Of a DNA stretch of 64,000 nt, positions 52,311-63,525 are shown in pieces; the first letter of the stretch is position 1, and each line of letters begins with the position of its first letter. A program made the position numbers and the translations under genes. Source of the DNA: Porticoccaceae bacterium (GTDB taxonomy: Bacteria; Pseudomonadota; Gammaproteobacteria; Pseudomonadales; Porticoccaceae); contig DUBX01000014.1 of NCBI GenBank assembly GCA_012960115.1, forward strand, positions 64,452 to 128,451. The letters run 5' to 3'. Under the pieces are notes generated by a model. The model saw only the letters and a list, made by a program, of their open reading frames with translations. It had not been told where the DNA came from and did not search any database.

Positions 52311-54824
52311 ATGAACCTTGGTAAAGCTTTTAAAATAACCGCGGTATGCATCATATCGGGACTCGGCGGCTTTCTTTTAGTCTGCTCCTGCCTTTTCCTT
52401 TACCTCAGCCCTAAATTACCCTCCATCGATGAATTAAAAGACACTCGCTGGCAGATTCCGTTGAGAGTTACCTCTCGAGATTTGAAAATCATCAGCGAAT
52501 TTGGAGAGAAAAAAAGATCACCAATAGACTTTGATGAAATACCCACCTTGATGATCGACGCGATTTTAGCGGCAGAAGATGACAGCTTCTTTGATCACAA
52601 TGGAATTGTGATCTCCGGCCTAATGCGCGGCGTAGTTCAGCTGGCCACAGAAGGTCGTATTAGGAGCGGCGGAAGCACTATTACCATGCAGGTAGCCCGC
52701 AATTTCTTCCTATCGAAACGCCAAGAATTCACGCGGAAGTTTAACGAGATATTACTGACATTTAGAATCGAAAAGGCACTTACCAAACAAGAAATTCTGT
52801 CGCTTTATGTAAACAAAATCTTTCTCGGCAACAGAGCCTATGGCTTTGCTGCAGCATCCCATGTCTATTATGGGAAACCGCTTAGTGAATTAACCCTAGC
52901 CCAGATAGCAATGGTTGCAGGATTACCTAAAGCTCCATCATCTTATAACCCTCTAGCTAACCCAGAGCGGGCAACCATTCGTCGGAACTGGATCCTAGGG
53001 CGAATGTATAACTTGGATAAAATCACCGAAGTAGCGTATCGAGCAGCTGTAGTAGAGGTGGATAATGCCTCCCTACACCGATCTCAATCGGAATTAGATG
53101 CAGCCTATGCGGCGGAAATGGTCCGTCAACAAGTTATCGCTAAATTTGGCCTAAAAGCCTATACAGAAGGCTATACCGCGATCACCACAATAGACTCATC
53201 TGTCCAAGCGAGTGCTGTTAGCGCAGTCCAATCGGGAATAAGCGCCTATGACAAACGGCACGGCTATAGAGGTGCCGAACGTAAAAATATTGATCCAACC
53301 ATATGGGAAGAAACTCTCCAAAAAACACCCACAATCGGCCCGCTACAACCAGCAATTATCTCTTTCGTCCATGATGATCGGTTAATATTACTAAAAAAGA
53401 ATGGTGAATCCGCAATACTCAACTGGGCAGATGGACTAGATACCCTGCGCCTATTTAAAACAGTGAATGTCCAATCTCCCCTAATTGATTCAGCTGCGAG
53501 TATATTTGAAACTGGGGACCTAATTCGAATAGAGGAGCATGAAAATGGTCGCGTCACACTGTCCCAAATTCCTCTTATCCAATCTGCAATGGTTGCACTT
53601 GACCCCTTTAGTGGCGCCATCAGAGCTCTAGTGGGCGGATTCGATTATCGTCAAAGCACGTTTAATCGCGTCACCCAAGCAAGCCGACAGCCGGGCTCCA
53701 ACTTTAAGCCTTTCATTTACACCACAGCATTGAAAAATGGCTTCACGACAGCATCAATTATCAATGATGCTCCTGTGGTATTTGAAGACGCCAAACTTGA
53801 AGATACCTGGCGCCCTGAGAATGATGGCGGCAAATTTTATGGCCCAACTCGCCTTAGGGAAGCCCTGTACCGGTCAAGAAATCTTGTTTCCATTCGTTTA
53901 CTTCGCAGAATAGGCGTTGACCGCACTTTAGAGAGTTTGCAATCATTTGGTTTCAACACCAGTGATATGCCATCGGATTTATCAGTAGCCCTAGGCAGTC
54001 ATGCCATGAGGCCAATTGACATCGCCACAGGTTATGCCATGTTTGCCAACGATGGTTTCAGAGTCAATTCTCATATTTTAGATAGAGTGATAGACCGAAA
54101 TGGCAACGTGATATTTCAGGCACAGCCTGAACTAGCTTGCAATCCATGCGTGCCAAAAAATATCAGAGGTGACCAGTTGCCACAGACTGCTAACAATCCT
54201 TCTAAAGACTCAGTCGAACAACAGTTAGAGCAATTATTCAGTGATATTGAACAAAACTCTCTTGCGGAAGGCGATAAGTACAGCTGGGAAAAGGTAAAAC
54301 AAAGCTTAATACTGGAGCCTACAGCAGTCTCGACACCGGCTGAACGAGTCATTGATCAACAAACTGCATTCTTAATGGACTCTATGTTGAAAGATGTTAT
54401 TTTACGGGGAACAGGCAGAAAAGCTAAAACATTAAATCGCTCTGATATCGCCGGCAAAACAGGGACTACAAACGGTCCGCGAGACGCATGGTTCTCCGGC
54501 TATTCTCCAGATCTAGTCGCGACAGCCTGGGTAGGCTTCGACGATAATTCAGTTTTAGGGCGCAACGAATATGGCGGATCTGCCGCCCTGCCAATATGGA
54601 TTCAATTTATGGGCGAAGCACTGTCCGAAAAACCTATTATGGTGAAACGCCAACCAAACGGTATCGTTATGGTAAAAATTGATGCCGAAACGGGGAAAAG
54701 AGTGCCTCCCAATCAGCAAGGTATTTATGAGTTTTTCAAATCGGAAAATGTCCCGGCTGCGCCAGATGACGAAAATTCCACTACTGAGTCCGAACAACAG
54801 CCGCTACCCGATGATTTATTTTAA
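52311..54824 (+). CDS. mrcA: Penicillin-binding protein 1A (transglycosylase/transpeptidase)
   Basis: GT51 motif (AAEDDSFFDHNG), transpeptidase SRQPGSNFKPF and KTGTTN motifs, 837 aa. Confidence 0.97.
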   Translation: MNLGKAFKITAVCIISGLGGFLLVCSCLFLYLSPKLPSIDELKDTRWQIPLRVTSRDLKIISEFGEKKRSPIDFDEIPTLMIDAILAAEDDSFFDHNGIVISGLMRGVVQLATEGRIRSGGSTITMQVARNFFLSKRQEFTRKFNEILLTFRIEKALTKQEILSLYVNKIFLGNRAYGFAAASHVYYGKPLSELTLAQIAMVAGLPKAPSSYNPLANPERATIRRNWILGRMYNLDKITEVAYRAAVVEVDNASLHRSQSELDAAYAAEMVRQQVIAKFGLKAYTEGYTAITTIDSSVQASAVSAVQSGISAYDKRHGYRGAERKNIDPTIWEETLQKTPTIGPLQPAIISFVHDDRLILLKKNGESAILNWADGLDTLRLFKTVNVQSPLIDSAASIFETGDLIRIEEHENGRVTLSQIPLIQSAMVALDPFSGAIRALVGGFDYRQSTFNRVTQASRQPGSNFKPFIYTTALKNGFTTASIINDAPVVFEDAKLEDTWRPENDGGKFYGPTRLREALYRSRNLVSIRLLRRIGVDRTLESLQSFGFNTSDMPSDLSVALGSHAMRPIDIATGYAMFANDGFRVNSHILDRVIDRNGNVIFQAQPELACNPCVPKNIRGDQLPQTANNPSKDSVEQQLEQLFSDIEQNSLAEGDKYSWEKVKQSLILEPTAVSTPAERVIDQQTAFLMDSMLKDVILRGTGRKAKTLNRSDIAGKTGTTNGPRDAWFSGYSPDLVATAWVGFDDNSVLGRNEYGGSAALPIWIQFMGEALSEKPIMVKRQPNGIVMVKIDAETGKRVPPNQQGIYEFFKSENVPAAPDDENSTTESEQQPLPDDLF

Positions 54825-54875
54825 ATCATTAAGAGAGATGCCAATTTGGCCGCTAGACTAAACGAGATTTAATTA

Positions 54876-55544
54876 ATGAATATAGATTGGCAGAATATAG
54901 ATACAGTGCTCCTAGACATGGATGGCACTCTCCTTGACCTGCACTTTGATAATTTCTTCTGGCTAGAACATTTACCGAAACGCTATGCTGACCAGAATCG
55001 AGATAGCGATGGAGACATAATCGTTGCTCTGCGCCAACAGCTATTTGACAAGCAAGGCACCCTCGAATGGTATTGCACTGACTACTGGTCTAGTCAATTA
55101 GGTGTCAATATCATCGCGTTGAAACAAGAGGTAAGCCACCTTATTAACGAGCGACCTCAAGCACATAGTTTTCTTTCAGCACTAAAAGCCCATCAAAAAA
55201 AATGCGTACTGATCACTAACGCCCACCCTGATGCTGTCGCATTAAAATTCTCAGTCACGCGTATCGAACCATTGTTCGACAAGGTGATTTCATCTCACCA
55301 ATATGGGCATCCAAAAGAGGCGCAAGAATTTTGGCATCGACTTCAGGTGGAGTGCCCATTTGATCCAGAGAGAACCCTATTTATTGATGATTCAGAATCA
55401 GTACTGCGTGCCGCCAACGCTTATGGCATTGCCCATTTACTCAGCATTGCAAAACCCGATAGCCAACGTGCACCTGTTACGTCGGCACAATTTAACTCAG
55501 TCGGTGACTTTGCAGAAATTCTCTCGATAGCAGGTAGTCAATAG
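54876..55544 (+). CDS. HAD-family hydrolase (YrfG-like nucleotidase)
   Basis: VLLDMDGTLLDL and FIDDSESVL HAD motifs; upstream of hslR. Confidence 0.9.
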   Translation: MNIDWQNIDTVLLDMDGTLLDLHFDNFFWLEHLPKRYADQNRDSDGDIIVALRQQLFDKQGTLEWYCTDYWSSQLGVNIIALKQEVSHLINERPQAHSFLSALKAHQKKCVLITNAHPDAVALKFSVTRIEPLFDKVISSHQYGHPKEAQEFWHRLQVECPFDPERTLFIDDSESVLRAANAYGIAHLLSIAKPDSQRAPVTSAQFNSVGDFAEILSIAGSQ

Positions 55545-55546
55545 CT

Positions 55547-55921
55547 ATGGTGAAGGTGCGACTTGATAAGTGGCTGTGGGCTGCACGATTCTTCAAAACT
55601 CGCGCGCTCGCAAAGACTGCCATCGACACTGGTAAAATTCGTATCGATGGTCAAAAAGCTAAACCGAGTAGGATGATTGAAGCAACCAATACGCTCACGA
55701 TTCGCCAGGGAGACGTCGAGAAAACCGTGCGTATCATCACAGCTTGTGAGCATCGACGCGGAGCCCCTGAAGCACAACTTCTTTATGAAGAAACAGCGTC
55801 TAGCCTTGAAGCCAGAGAGAAAAAGTCCGCCGAACAGCGTGCGTTTCACGGATCCACGCCAGTCTCAACTCGACCCAACAAAAAACAACGTCGGCAAATC
55901 CATCGTTTTATAAAAATTTAG
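55547..55921 (+). CDS. hslR: S4-domain heat shock protein 15
   Basis: VRLDKWLWAARFFKTRALAKTAI S4 domain, 124 aa. Confidence 0.95.
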   Translation: MVKVRLDKWLWAARFFKTRALAKTAIDTGKIRIDGQKAKPSRMIEATNTLTIRQGDVEKTVRIITACEHRRGAPEAQLLYEETASSLEAREKKSAEQRAFHGSTPVSTRPNKKQRRQIHRFIKI

Positions 55922-55951
55922 CCTTACTGCACTCTAACCTTAAAGTAGAAT

Positions 55952-56845
55952 ATGACCCCTATGAAAGATCAAGATACTCTGCAGCGTTTTCTTTTTGATG
56001 GGACAGACACAAGGGGTGAAATAACTACCTTGGCGTCGAGCTATCAAAACATGGTCGCCTCGAAAAATTATCCCACGTCAGTCGCCTTATTGTTTGGTGA
56101 GTTTTTGGCGGCCGCCAGCCTACTTAGCTCCTCACTTAAGTATCCAGGAATAGTGAGCATACAAGCTTCAGGAAGCGGCCCAATATCAATGATTATGGCT
56201 GAATGCAGTCATGGCCAACAGTTACGCGGTATCGTGCGTGGCAATTTTGATGATCTTACCGCCAAGCAGCGGAGCGAGCGACAAGGAGTTTCAGTTCTCT
56301 TGGGTAAGTCGACGCTCGCCATTACCGTAGAGCCTGAAAATAGTGAGCGCTACCAAGGTATTGTGCCCATAGAAAGTGACATCCTAAGCGATTGTTTGGA
56401 ATACTACTTCGAGCAATCTGTGCAGTTACCAACGAGAATAAGACTCGCCTCCAATGAAATCTGCGCAGCGGGAATATTGATTCAGCAAATGCCTAGTAGT
56501 CAAACGATAATCGAACAGCAGCATGAATGGCAGCATCTATGTACTTTATTCGGTACTATTAAATCTGGTGAGCAACTTGAATTGTCGCATAATGACCAAT
56601 TATATCGGTTGTTCAATGAAGAGAAAGTTCGGCTATTTAAAGCTCAGATATTATCATTTTTTTGCAGTTGCTCTAGGCATAGAACCGAGCAAGCATTAGT
56701 GTCACTGGGCATTGAAGAATTACTTCAAACCTGCGAAGATCAAGGTCAGGTATTAATAACATGCCAGTTTTGTGCTGAACAATATGAGTTCACCAAAGAT
56801 CAGGTAACGACGATGTTTAATCCAAGTAGTGGGTTATTACACTAA
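55952..56845 (+). CDS. hslO: Redox-regulated chaperone Hsp33
   Basis: Hsp33 fold sequence with C-terminal CxC...CxxC (CSCSR, CQFC). Confidence 0.96.
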   Translation: MTPMKDQDTLQRFLFDGTDTRGEITTLASSYQNMVASKNYPTSVALLFGEFLAAASLLSSSLKYPGIVSIQASGSGPISMIMAECSHGQQLRGIVRGNFDDLTAKQRSERQGVSVLLGKSTLAITVEPENSERYQGIVPIESDILSDCLEYYFEQSVQLPTRIRLASNEICAAGILIQQMPSSQTIIEQQHEWQHLCTLFGTIKSGEQLELSHNDQLYRLFNEEKVRLFKAQILSFFCSCSRHRTEQALVSLGIEELLQTCEDQGQVLITCQFCAEQYEFTKDQVTTMFNPSSGLLH

Positions 56846-56930
56846 CCTTGCCACAAGACGTTTTTCCTGTCTGATTTCCACGGTCATGACAACTAAAACC
56901 AGATAAATTAAGAGCTTATTTAGGGTGCTT

Positions 56931-57377
56931 TTACTTACTGTTAACCAAAATGTAGTCAATCGCCGATTTAACTTCGTCATCACTGCACGTCATACAGGTT
57001 CCACGTGCGGGCATAGCCCGTATACCATTGATCGCATTGGCGTAAACTGTTTCAAGGCCTTGCTCTAATCGCGCAGCCCAAGCACTAACATCTCCATACA
57101 TTGGAGCACCCGCGACACCAGAATTATGGCAAGCCATGCAGTTGGTATTGTAAATGTCATCACCGGACCGGCCAGTGCCAGAGCTCATTTCTGGACTAGC
57201 CACAACGACCTGGCCCTCCATTACACTATGACCCACTGGCGCTATACGCTCGGCAACCTGTTGCTCTTGACTTGCCGTCAACGTCGAACCTTCGTCACTG
57301 CTGCTACAGCCCCACAATAGTAGACTAGTCGCTACAAATACTAAAACCAGATTCGGTCGGTTCATAAGGGGCTCCAA
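56931..57377 (-). CDS. Cytochrome c5-type lipoprotein
   Basis: Lipobox LLLWGC, heme motif CMACH, distal CMTC pair typical of cytochrome c5. Confidence 0.9.
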   Translation of the reverse strand: MEPLMNRPNLVLVFVATSLLLWGCSSSDEGSTLTASQEQQVAERIAPVGHSVMEGQVVVASPEMSSGTGRSGDDIYNTNCMACHNSGVAGAPMYGDVSAWAARLEQGLETVYANAINGIRAMPARGTCMTCSDDEVKSAIDYILVNSK

Positions 57378-57509
57378 TGAAGTTCAATCACAACGATAAA
57401 TATCAATTTAGATCACCAATCGAGTTGGTGATCAAGATGCGCCACAGTATACATGGGTAAAAATGAATTCTCATTACTTAGGCTAAAAAATTAATAGGTT
57501 TCTGACGTT

Positions 57510-58517
57510 CTATTCTAAAGGCCTAATTCCAACAGAATTGCGTAACACCGACATTAAATCCTGACTATGCTGACGAGCTTTTCCAGCGCCCTGCTGCAGT
57601 ACGCTCTCTACGCGAGAAGGATTTTCAATTAACTCCAGATACTTTTCTCGAGGCTTTTCTAGCTGACCGTTGATCAACTCAAATAATTGCTTTTTAGCTT
57701 CACCCCACGCAATACCCTCAGCAAAGGCCTCACGCATTGTTGCGGTCTGGTCAGGCGACGCAAAAGCCTGCCATATTTGAAACACCGTCGAGTCACCCGG
57801 ATCCTTTGGTTCGCCCGGTTCCAAAAGGTTAGTTTTAATTTTGTTAATATGCTTTTTAAGCTGTTTTTCACTGAGAAATAGCGGAATAGTATTGCCATAG
57901 CTCTTACTCATCTTACGCCCATCAAGACCCTGTAGAACCGAAGCGTCATCATCAACCTGAGCACTAGGAAGTACGAAATGATCTCCATAGTGATGATTAA
58001 ATCTCTGAGCAATATCTCTCGCCATTTCCACGTGTTGAATCTGGTCTCGTCCTACGGGAATCATGTGCGCATTAAACATTAATATGTCAGCGGCCATCAA
58101 TATCGGATAACTAAATAAACCCATAGTCACCGCTGAATCAACATTTTCACCAGCTTCTTCATTGGCTTGCACTGCACCTTTATAAGCATGGGCCCGGTTC
58201 ATTAAGCCCTTGGCCGTCATGCAGGTAAGAAGCCAAGTTAACTGGGGTATTTCAGGTATATCGGATTGACGGTAAAAAGTGACCTTATCAGGATCTAAGC
58301 CCAGCGCCAGCCAAGCCGCCGCGATTTCTAAAGTAGATTGATGAACTCTATCAGCATCTTGACACTTAATAAGAGCATGGTAGTCAGCTAAGAAAAAAAA
58401 CGAATCAAAGGTACCGCTTAAGCTAGCTTCAACGGCTGGCCTGATGGCGCCTACGTAATTCCCTAAGTGGGGTGTGCCAGAGGTAGTAATCCCCGTTAAA
58501 ACACGCTTTTTACTCAT
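57510..58517 (-). CDS. trpS: Tryptophanyl-tRNA synthetase
   Basis: [16 protein letters not shown] and [10 protein letters not shown] motifs. Confidence 0.97.
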   Translation of the reverse strand: MSKKRVLTGITTSGTPHLGNYVGAIRPAVEASLSGTFDSFFFLADYHALIKCQDADRVHQSTLEIAAAWLALGLDPDKVTFYRQSDIPEIPQLTWLLTCMTAKGLMNRAHAYKGAVQANEEAGENVDSAVTMGLFSYPILMAADILMFNAHMIPVGRDQIQHVEMARDIAQRFNHHYGDHFVLPSAQVDDDASVLQGLDGRKMSKSYGNTIPLFLSEKQLKKHINKIKTNLLEPGEPKDPGDSTVFQIWQAFASPDQTATMREAFAEGIAWGEAKKQLFELINGQLEKPREKYLELIENPSRVESVLQQGAGKARQHSQDLMSVLRNSVGIRPLE

Positions 58518-58566
58518 AAGTAATCTGCCATATTGATTCGAGCCCTATGATAATAGATATACCAGC

Positions 58567-59910
58567 TTACTCAAGTCCTACCGTTATTGCTTCGGCTTTA
58601 TTGAAAAACTCGAGCAACACTCTGGATAAGCGCAAAGGATCGTCAGCACCCGTTATTTCCCGACAGGAGTGCATAGCCAACTGAGGAATGCCGACATCCA
58701 GGGTCGGCACGCCAAGCCTTGCAGCTGCGATTGGGCCTATTGTGCTACCGCAACCAAGATCATTACGAGACACAAAAGTCTGGACCGGTATATCTAACTC
58801 ATCGCAAAGTTGCCTAAAAATACTAGAAGTCAGGCTGGTTGTAGCATAGCGCTGCTTTACATTTACTTTAACTACTGGCCCCCCATTTAATTTGGGTAGG
58901 TGTCCACCATCATGCTTATTTGAGAAATTTGGATGAGTTGCGTGGGCATTGTCACAAGACATCATTAAGGACTTGTTAATGATACGACTGGCTAGGCTAG
59001 TAGACCCACCCCCAGACAGTCGATCAATAATGGTCTCCAAGAAGGGGCCATCGGCCCCTACGGCAGAAACGCTGCCTACCTCCTCATGATCATTGCAGAC
59101 CATCAAGCACGTATGAGCTCCACTCGAACTGGTCATCGCCTGTGCCGCCACAAAGCAGCTCAATAAATTATCCAACCGCGCCGATGAGATAAATTCACTA
59201 TTAAGACCTATAACTGCTGCAGACTGGGTATCATACAAACATAATTCGTAATCAAGAACTGCGTCATCTTTATTAAGAAAGCGCTCCCGGAGTAGCCGCC
59301 GAAATGCTTGAGAGCTCTCACCCGCAGCCACAGAAGCTTCTTTTTCGAGCATTAAAATCGGAACAATATCGGTTTGAGCATTAATAGAATGGTCAGTGTT
59401 AGCATTCCGATCAAGATGTATTGCAAGGCTGGGTATCGTAGCTACCGCAGTCTTAAAATCAACTAGCTTTTGTTTTAGCTGATTCTTGGAATTCCGATAG
59501 ACCACTCGACCAGCAATAGATAAATCTCGATCGAACCATGGGTTTAGTAGCGCGCCGCCATAAACCTCAACACCCAGCTGAAAATAGCCCTGTTTGCTAA
59601 TATCAGGCTGAGGTTTCACCATTAAACAGGGACTATCAGTATGAGCCCCAACCAATCTTATCCCATTATTAGCGAGATCTTCATGGCCTACCACAAAGGC
59701 TATTATTGATGACCCATTGCGAGTCACGAAATGCTTATCTCCTGTCTTTAGTGTCCACTCGTCTGCTTCACTGAGCTCACTAAAGCCTGCCTTGCCAAGC
59801 ATTTTCGCCATACTTAGAACTGCATGGAAAGGTGTCGGTGAAGCATCTAAGAACGCCAGTAAATCAGCATTAAAACTTTCCTGGTCCTGCTTTGTCATTA
59901 TCGATCCCAT
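58567..59910 (-). CDS. M18 family aspartyl aminopeptidase
   Basis: GAHTDSPCLMVKP, NDHEEVGS, MSCDNAHATHPN motifs. Confidence 0.95.
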   Translation of the reverse strand: MGSIMTKQDQESFNADLLAFLDASPTPFHAVLSMAKMLGKAGFSELSEADEWTLKTGDKHFVTRNGSSIIAFVVGHEDLANNGIRLVGAHTDSPCLMVKPQPDISKQGYFQLGVEVYGGALLNPWFDRDLSIAGRVVYRNSKNQLKQKLVDFKTAVATIPSLAIHLDRNANTDHSINAQTDIVPILMLEKEASVAAGESSQAFRRLLRERFLNKDDAVLDYELCLYDTQSAAVIGLNSEFISSARLDNLLSCFVAAQAMTSSSGAHTCLMVCNDHEEVGSVSAVGADGPFLETIIDRLSGGGSTSLASRIINKSLMMSCDNAHATHPNFSNKHDGGHLPKLNGGPVVKVNVKQRYATTSLTSSIFRQLCDELDIPVQTFVSRNDLGCGSTIGPIAAARLGVPTLDVGIPQLAMHSCREITGADDPLRLSRVLLEFFNKAEAITVGLE

Positions 59911-59971
59911 TTAACTGTTAATCCTACCCTCGAAAGTATCATTATAGGGCGATTTATGCCCAACCAAAACT

Positions 59972-60841
59972 CTACACTTGCAATCTAGCCAAAAGACTAG
60001 AGGTGTCCCAGCGATTACCTCCCAGGGCCTCAACTTCTGCGTAATATTGATCTACAAGCTGGGCTACAGGCAAGGCACTACCATTGGTCTTGGCCTCCTC
60101 TAAAGCAAAAGATAGGTCTTTACGCATCCATTCCACAGCGAAACCATGTTCGTATTCCCCTGCCAACATAGTCTTATATCGATTCTCCATTTGCCACGAT
60201 TGAGCAGCACCTTTTGATATAACATTGACCACCTGATGGGCATCTAACCCAGCTCGCTGAGCAAAATTAAGGCCCTCAGCAAGACCCTGCACTAAGCCGG
60301 CAATACAGATCTGATTAACCATCTTACACAGCTGCCCACTCCCGGTAGGGCCCATTAATGTCACTGCCTTTGAAAAACAGGCCACAACACTTTCTATTTT
60401 GGCGAAATCCTCGCCGCCACCTCCACACATTACCGTTAGCTGACCGCCTTGTGCACCCTGCTGTCCCCCTGAAACCGGAGCATCGATAAACCCACATTCA
60501 TGCAGGCTAGCTTCATTCGCCAAATTCTTTGCTAAATCAGCAGAGGTAGTAGTATGGTCAACTAATATTGACCCGGATTTGATCGTAGAAAAAACACCCT
60601 CGCTGCCCATGGTGACGGCCAACACATCTTTATCATTACCAACACAAATAAAAACAATGTCCGCATTTTTAGCCGCACCACCTGGAGTATTAGCCATACT
60701 GCCAGAAAACTCAGTCATCCATCTTTCTCCAATCGTGCCTGTCCGATTGTAAACAGTCACCGAATGTCCGGCTTTGCTTAACCACCCGGCCATGGGATAG
60801 CCCATGACACCCAGCCCAATAAACCCTACTTTTATACCCAT
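59972..60841 (-). CDS. 3-hydroxyisobutyrate dehydrogenase/tartronate semialdehyde reductase family NAD-dependent dehydrogenase
   Basis: VGFIGLGVMGYPMAGWL Rossmann motif, FIDAPVSGGQQGA substrate motif. Confidence 0.92.
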   Translation of the reverse strand: MGIKVGFIGLGVMGYPMAGWLSKAGHSVTVYNRTGTIGERWMTEFSGSMANTPGGAAKNADIVFICVGNDKDVLAVTMGSEGVFSTIKSGSILVDHTTTSADLAKNLANEASLHECGFIDAPVSGGQQGAQGGQLTVMCGGGGEDFAKIESVVACFSKAVTLMGPTGSGQLCKMVNQICIAGLVQGLAEGLNFAQRAGLDAHQVVNVISKGAAQSWQMENRYKTMLAGEYEHGFAVEWMRKDLSFALEEAKTNGSALPVAQLVDQYYAEVEALGGNRWDTSSLLARLQV

Positions 60842-60903
60842 ACCAAAAGACCCTTATGTTCAACATACCTTCGCTTTTGTCTTACCATTAATATCTGCAA
60901 AAT

Positions 60904-61623
60904 CTACAAAGAACCCCTTAAACGTTTTCTTTTTTGCCAGGCCTCTGACCCACGCAGGTAAACCAAGTCTACCGAGTCAACCGGCACCGCCATTCCTCGC
61001 TGAAATCCTTCTATTGCCAAATAAAGTAAGTCTTGAGCATCCGGATAGATCGCGACTAAGCGAGTATAATTTTCCATTTCATCGAGAAAAAGCATATGCC
61101 CCTCCCCAATAATAGCCTCAGGTTTATGCTCATCAACAAGCGTCAGAGCATTAGACCTGCTGAGCAACTGATCTGTAATCAGGGGTGACGCAAATCCTAA
61201 ATCATTGACCTCATAGCAACCACAATTAAACTCATCCATTCGAGCATCGATGAGCGGCATTATGATTCTCCGTGAACCAGGCTCACCATTTAATGAATCT
61301 CGAGCCAAACGACTATAAGAGGCGACCATAACATGGAGGGTGGACATCGGTATCACAGGAATATCAAGTCCGAACGCTAGACCCTGGACGACAGCAAAAC
61401 CGATGCGTAGCCCTGTAAAGGAACCAGGCCCGATTGTGGTGCCTATGACATCTAATTGGTTGAGCTCAACGCCAGCCTCAGTTAAGATCTCATCGACCAT
61501 CGACATTACCAGTCGGGTGTGCGACCTAGGTTCTTCGGAGTAACGCCTAGTCATTCTCCCTTGAAATAACAAAGCTACCGAACAGGCTGTGGTAGACGTT
61601 TCAATGGCGAGGGCAGTTGTCAT
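60904..61623 (-). CDS. tsaB: tRNA threonylcarbamoyladenosine biosynthesis protein TsaB
   Basis: ALAIETSTTACSVAL and TIGPGSFTGLRIGFAVVQGLAFG motifs. Confidence 0.96.
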   Translation of the reverse strand: MTTALAIETSTTACSVALLFQGRMTRRYSEEPRSHTRLVMSMVDEILTEAGVELNQLDVIGTTIGPGSFTGLRIGFAVVQGLAFGLDIPVIPMSTLHVMVASYSRLARDSLNGEPGSRRIIMPLIDARMDEFNCGCYEVNDLGFASPLITDQLLSRSNALTLVDEHKPEAIIGEGHMLFLDEMENYTRLVAIYPDAQDLLYLAIEGFQRGMAVPVDSVDLVYLRGSEAWQKRKRLRGSL

Positions 61624-61682
61624 TAGTCATTTCTCACTTATTTAACGATATCTTATCGCTCAGATGGCCCATTATGGACCCT

Positions 61683-61712
61683 AAAAAAAATCCCCAACCG
61701 GAAGATTGAGGA
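61683..61712 (-). terminator. Probable intrinsic terminator downstream of adk
   Basis: Minus strand TCCTCAA tcttccgg TTGGGGA TTTTTTT (one G-U pair), followed by a run of T. Confidence 0.7.
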
Positions 61713-61814
61713 CATTTCCGTATAGCTCTCGTTAGGCTATCAGGATTTTCTTACAGCGACCACAGGTTAAAAGCGCAGATATGTGTAATCACCTAGTCAA
61801 TCAGGTGCTAATTT

Positions 61815-62468
61815 TTACTTGTTAAGTGCCTCTACAAGTCGCTCCTGCACATCCGAAAGCAAGCCTAAACCGCTGACAGAAGAAAAAGTTGGCGCTGGAT
61901 TACCACTAGTAGCAAGTTCGGTGTAAAAATTGACCAATGGCTTAGTTTGTTTGTGATACACATCTAGGCGATTACGTACTGTCTCTTCGCTATCATCCGG
62001 CCTCTGCATAAGTGGTTCACCGGTTTCATCGTCTAGGCCCACATTATTTGGCGGGTTGTGCTCAATGTGATAGATACGTCCAGAACCTTCATGGACACGG
62101 CGCCCACTTAATCGGGCAACAATTTCCTCATCTACCACTGCAATCTCTACTACCGCATCAATCAAAATCCCAGCATCAACAATTGCTGTAGCCTGCGGAA
62201 TTGTTCGTGGAAATCCATCAAACAAGAATCCATTTTGACAATCCGACTGTTCCACTCGCGCTCTTACCAACGCAATGATTAACTCGTCAGACACTAGGCC
62301 ACCAGATGCCATAACATCTTTAACTTCAAGCCCCAAAGGAGTCTCGGCCTTAATAGCAGCACGTAACATATCACCTGTAGATATCTGCGGAATAGCGTAC
62401 CTTTCAGTAATAAACTGTGCCTGCGTTCCCTTGCCTGCTCCAGGTGGGCCTAACAAAATCACCTTCAT
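61815..62468 (-). CDS. adk: Adenylate kinase
   Basis: [20 protein letters not shown] and [11 protein letters not shown] motifs. Confidence 0.98.
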   Translation of the reverse strand: MKVILLGPPGAGKGTQAQFITERYAIPQISTGDMLRAAIKAETPLGLEVKDVMASGGLVSDELIIALVRARVEQSDCQNGFLFDGFPRTIPQATAIVDAGILIDAVVEIAVVDEEIVARLSGRRVHEGSGRIYHIEHNPPNNVGLDDETGEPLMQRPDDSEETVRNRLDVYHKQTKPLVNFYTELATSGNPAPTFSSVSGLGLLSDVQERLVEALNK

Positions 62469-62637
62469 GAATACTATTCCTCAACTCTGATATAACGTGT
62501 CAGCTGGAAAGATGCAGCTTTTCTGGACTTCAGCCATCAAGCTAATGGGGGCGTACCATACAGGGATTGCGATTATCGGACAACCCTAGGACAGCGCCAT
62601 TACACTTTATCAGACGGCCTTATACTAATGAGCAATA

Positions 62638-63453
62638 TCACTCAGATTGCTTGACTTTGTTCCACAACAATTCGAGCTCACTGGTAGATAACTTTTGAAT
62701 TTTCGCTCCACCAGCCAAAGTCTCGACCTTATCAAAACGACGTTTAAATTTAGCGTTAGCTGCTCGCATTGCCGTCTCGGGATTGACCTCTAGATGTCGA
62801 GCCAAATTAACACAACTAAATAACAAATCCCCAAGTTCCTCTGTAATCGCGGCTGAATTCCCGATGGATATCTCTGCCTCCAGTTCATCTATTTCTTCTT
62901 TAACCTTCTCTATGACGCCAGCAGTCGTCGGCCAATCGAATCCGACTGAAGCCGCGCGCTTTTGCAGTTTTGTTGCACGACTCAGTGCTGGCATTGCAAG
63001 GGGTATATCATCGAGGACTTTAATCTCGCCCTTTTCAGAACGCTCTTGTTTCTTTAACGACTCCCAGACCTTCTTAATATCCCCAACCTCAGCTACATCG
63101 GCATCACGAACAGACTCCAAGGTGCCATCTGGAAACACATGAGGGTGACGTCTTAATAATTTTTCAGTGATCTTGGAGGTAATCTGATCAAAATCAAACC
63201 GACCTTGCTCTTTCCCAAGCTGGCTGTAAAAAATAATTTGAAATAATAAATCACCTAATTCCTCACTTAAATGCTCCAGGTCATCGCGTTCAATAGCATC
63301 AACAACCTCATACACCTCCTCCAGAGTGTGACTTGCTATTGACTGGTAATTTTGCTTCAGATCCCAAGGGCAGCCGGTCAAAGGGTCGCGTAAGCGCTTC
63401 ATGAGATAAATCAGGTCATCAATACTGTATTTATTTGCTGGCATCTTATTCAT
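62638..63453 (-). CDS. mazG: Nucleoside triphosphate pyrophosphohydrolase MazG
   Basis: LRDPLTGCPWDLKQ...LEEVYEVVDAIERDDLEHLSEELGDLLFQIIFY. Confidence 0.97.
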   Translation of the reverse strand: MNKMPANKYSIDDLIYLMKRLRDPLTGCPWDLKQNYQSIASHTLEEVYEVVDAIERDDLEHLSEELGDLLFQIIFYSQLGKEQGRFDFDQITSKITEKLLRRHPHVFPDGTLESVRDADVAEVGDIKKVWESLKKQERSEKGEIKVLDDIPLAMPALSRATKLQKRAASVGFDWPTTAGVIEKVKEEIDELEAEISIGNSAAITEELGDLLFSCVNLARHLEVNPETAMRAANAKFKRRFDKVETLAGGAKIQKLSTSELELLWNKVKQSE

Positions 63454-63525
63454 AGCTTTTTAATCACTAATAAAGAGTCAAAGGGTGCAAACATGCCCCC
63501 AACGTATTGGCTTAACCTATCATTA

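Noticed and set aside
56931-57377. Second CxxC (CMTC) in the cytochrome as a degenerate second heme site
   Set aside because: Lacks the histidine; a distal Cys pair is a usual feature of cytochrome c5-type proteins.
61624-61814. Possible tRNA or small RNA between tsaB and adk
   Set aside because: No cloverleaf could be traced; the notable structure is an intrinsic terminator for adk.
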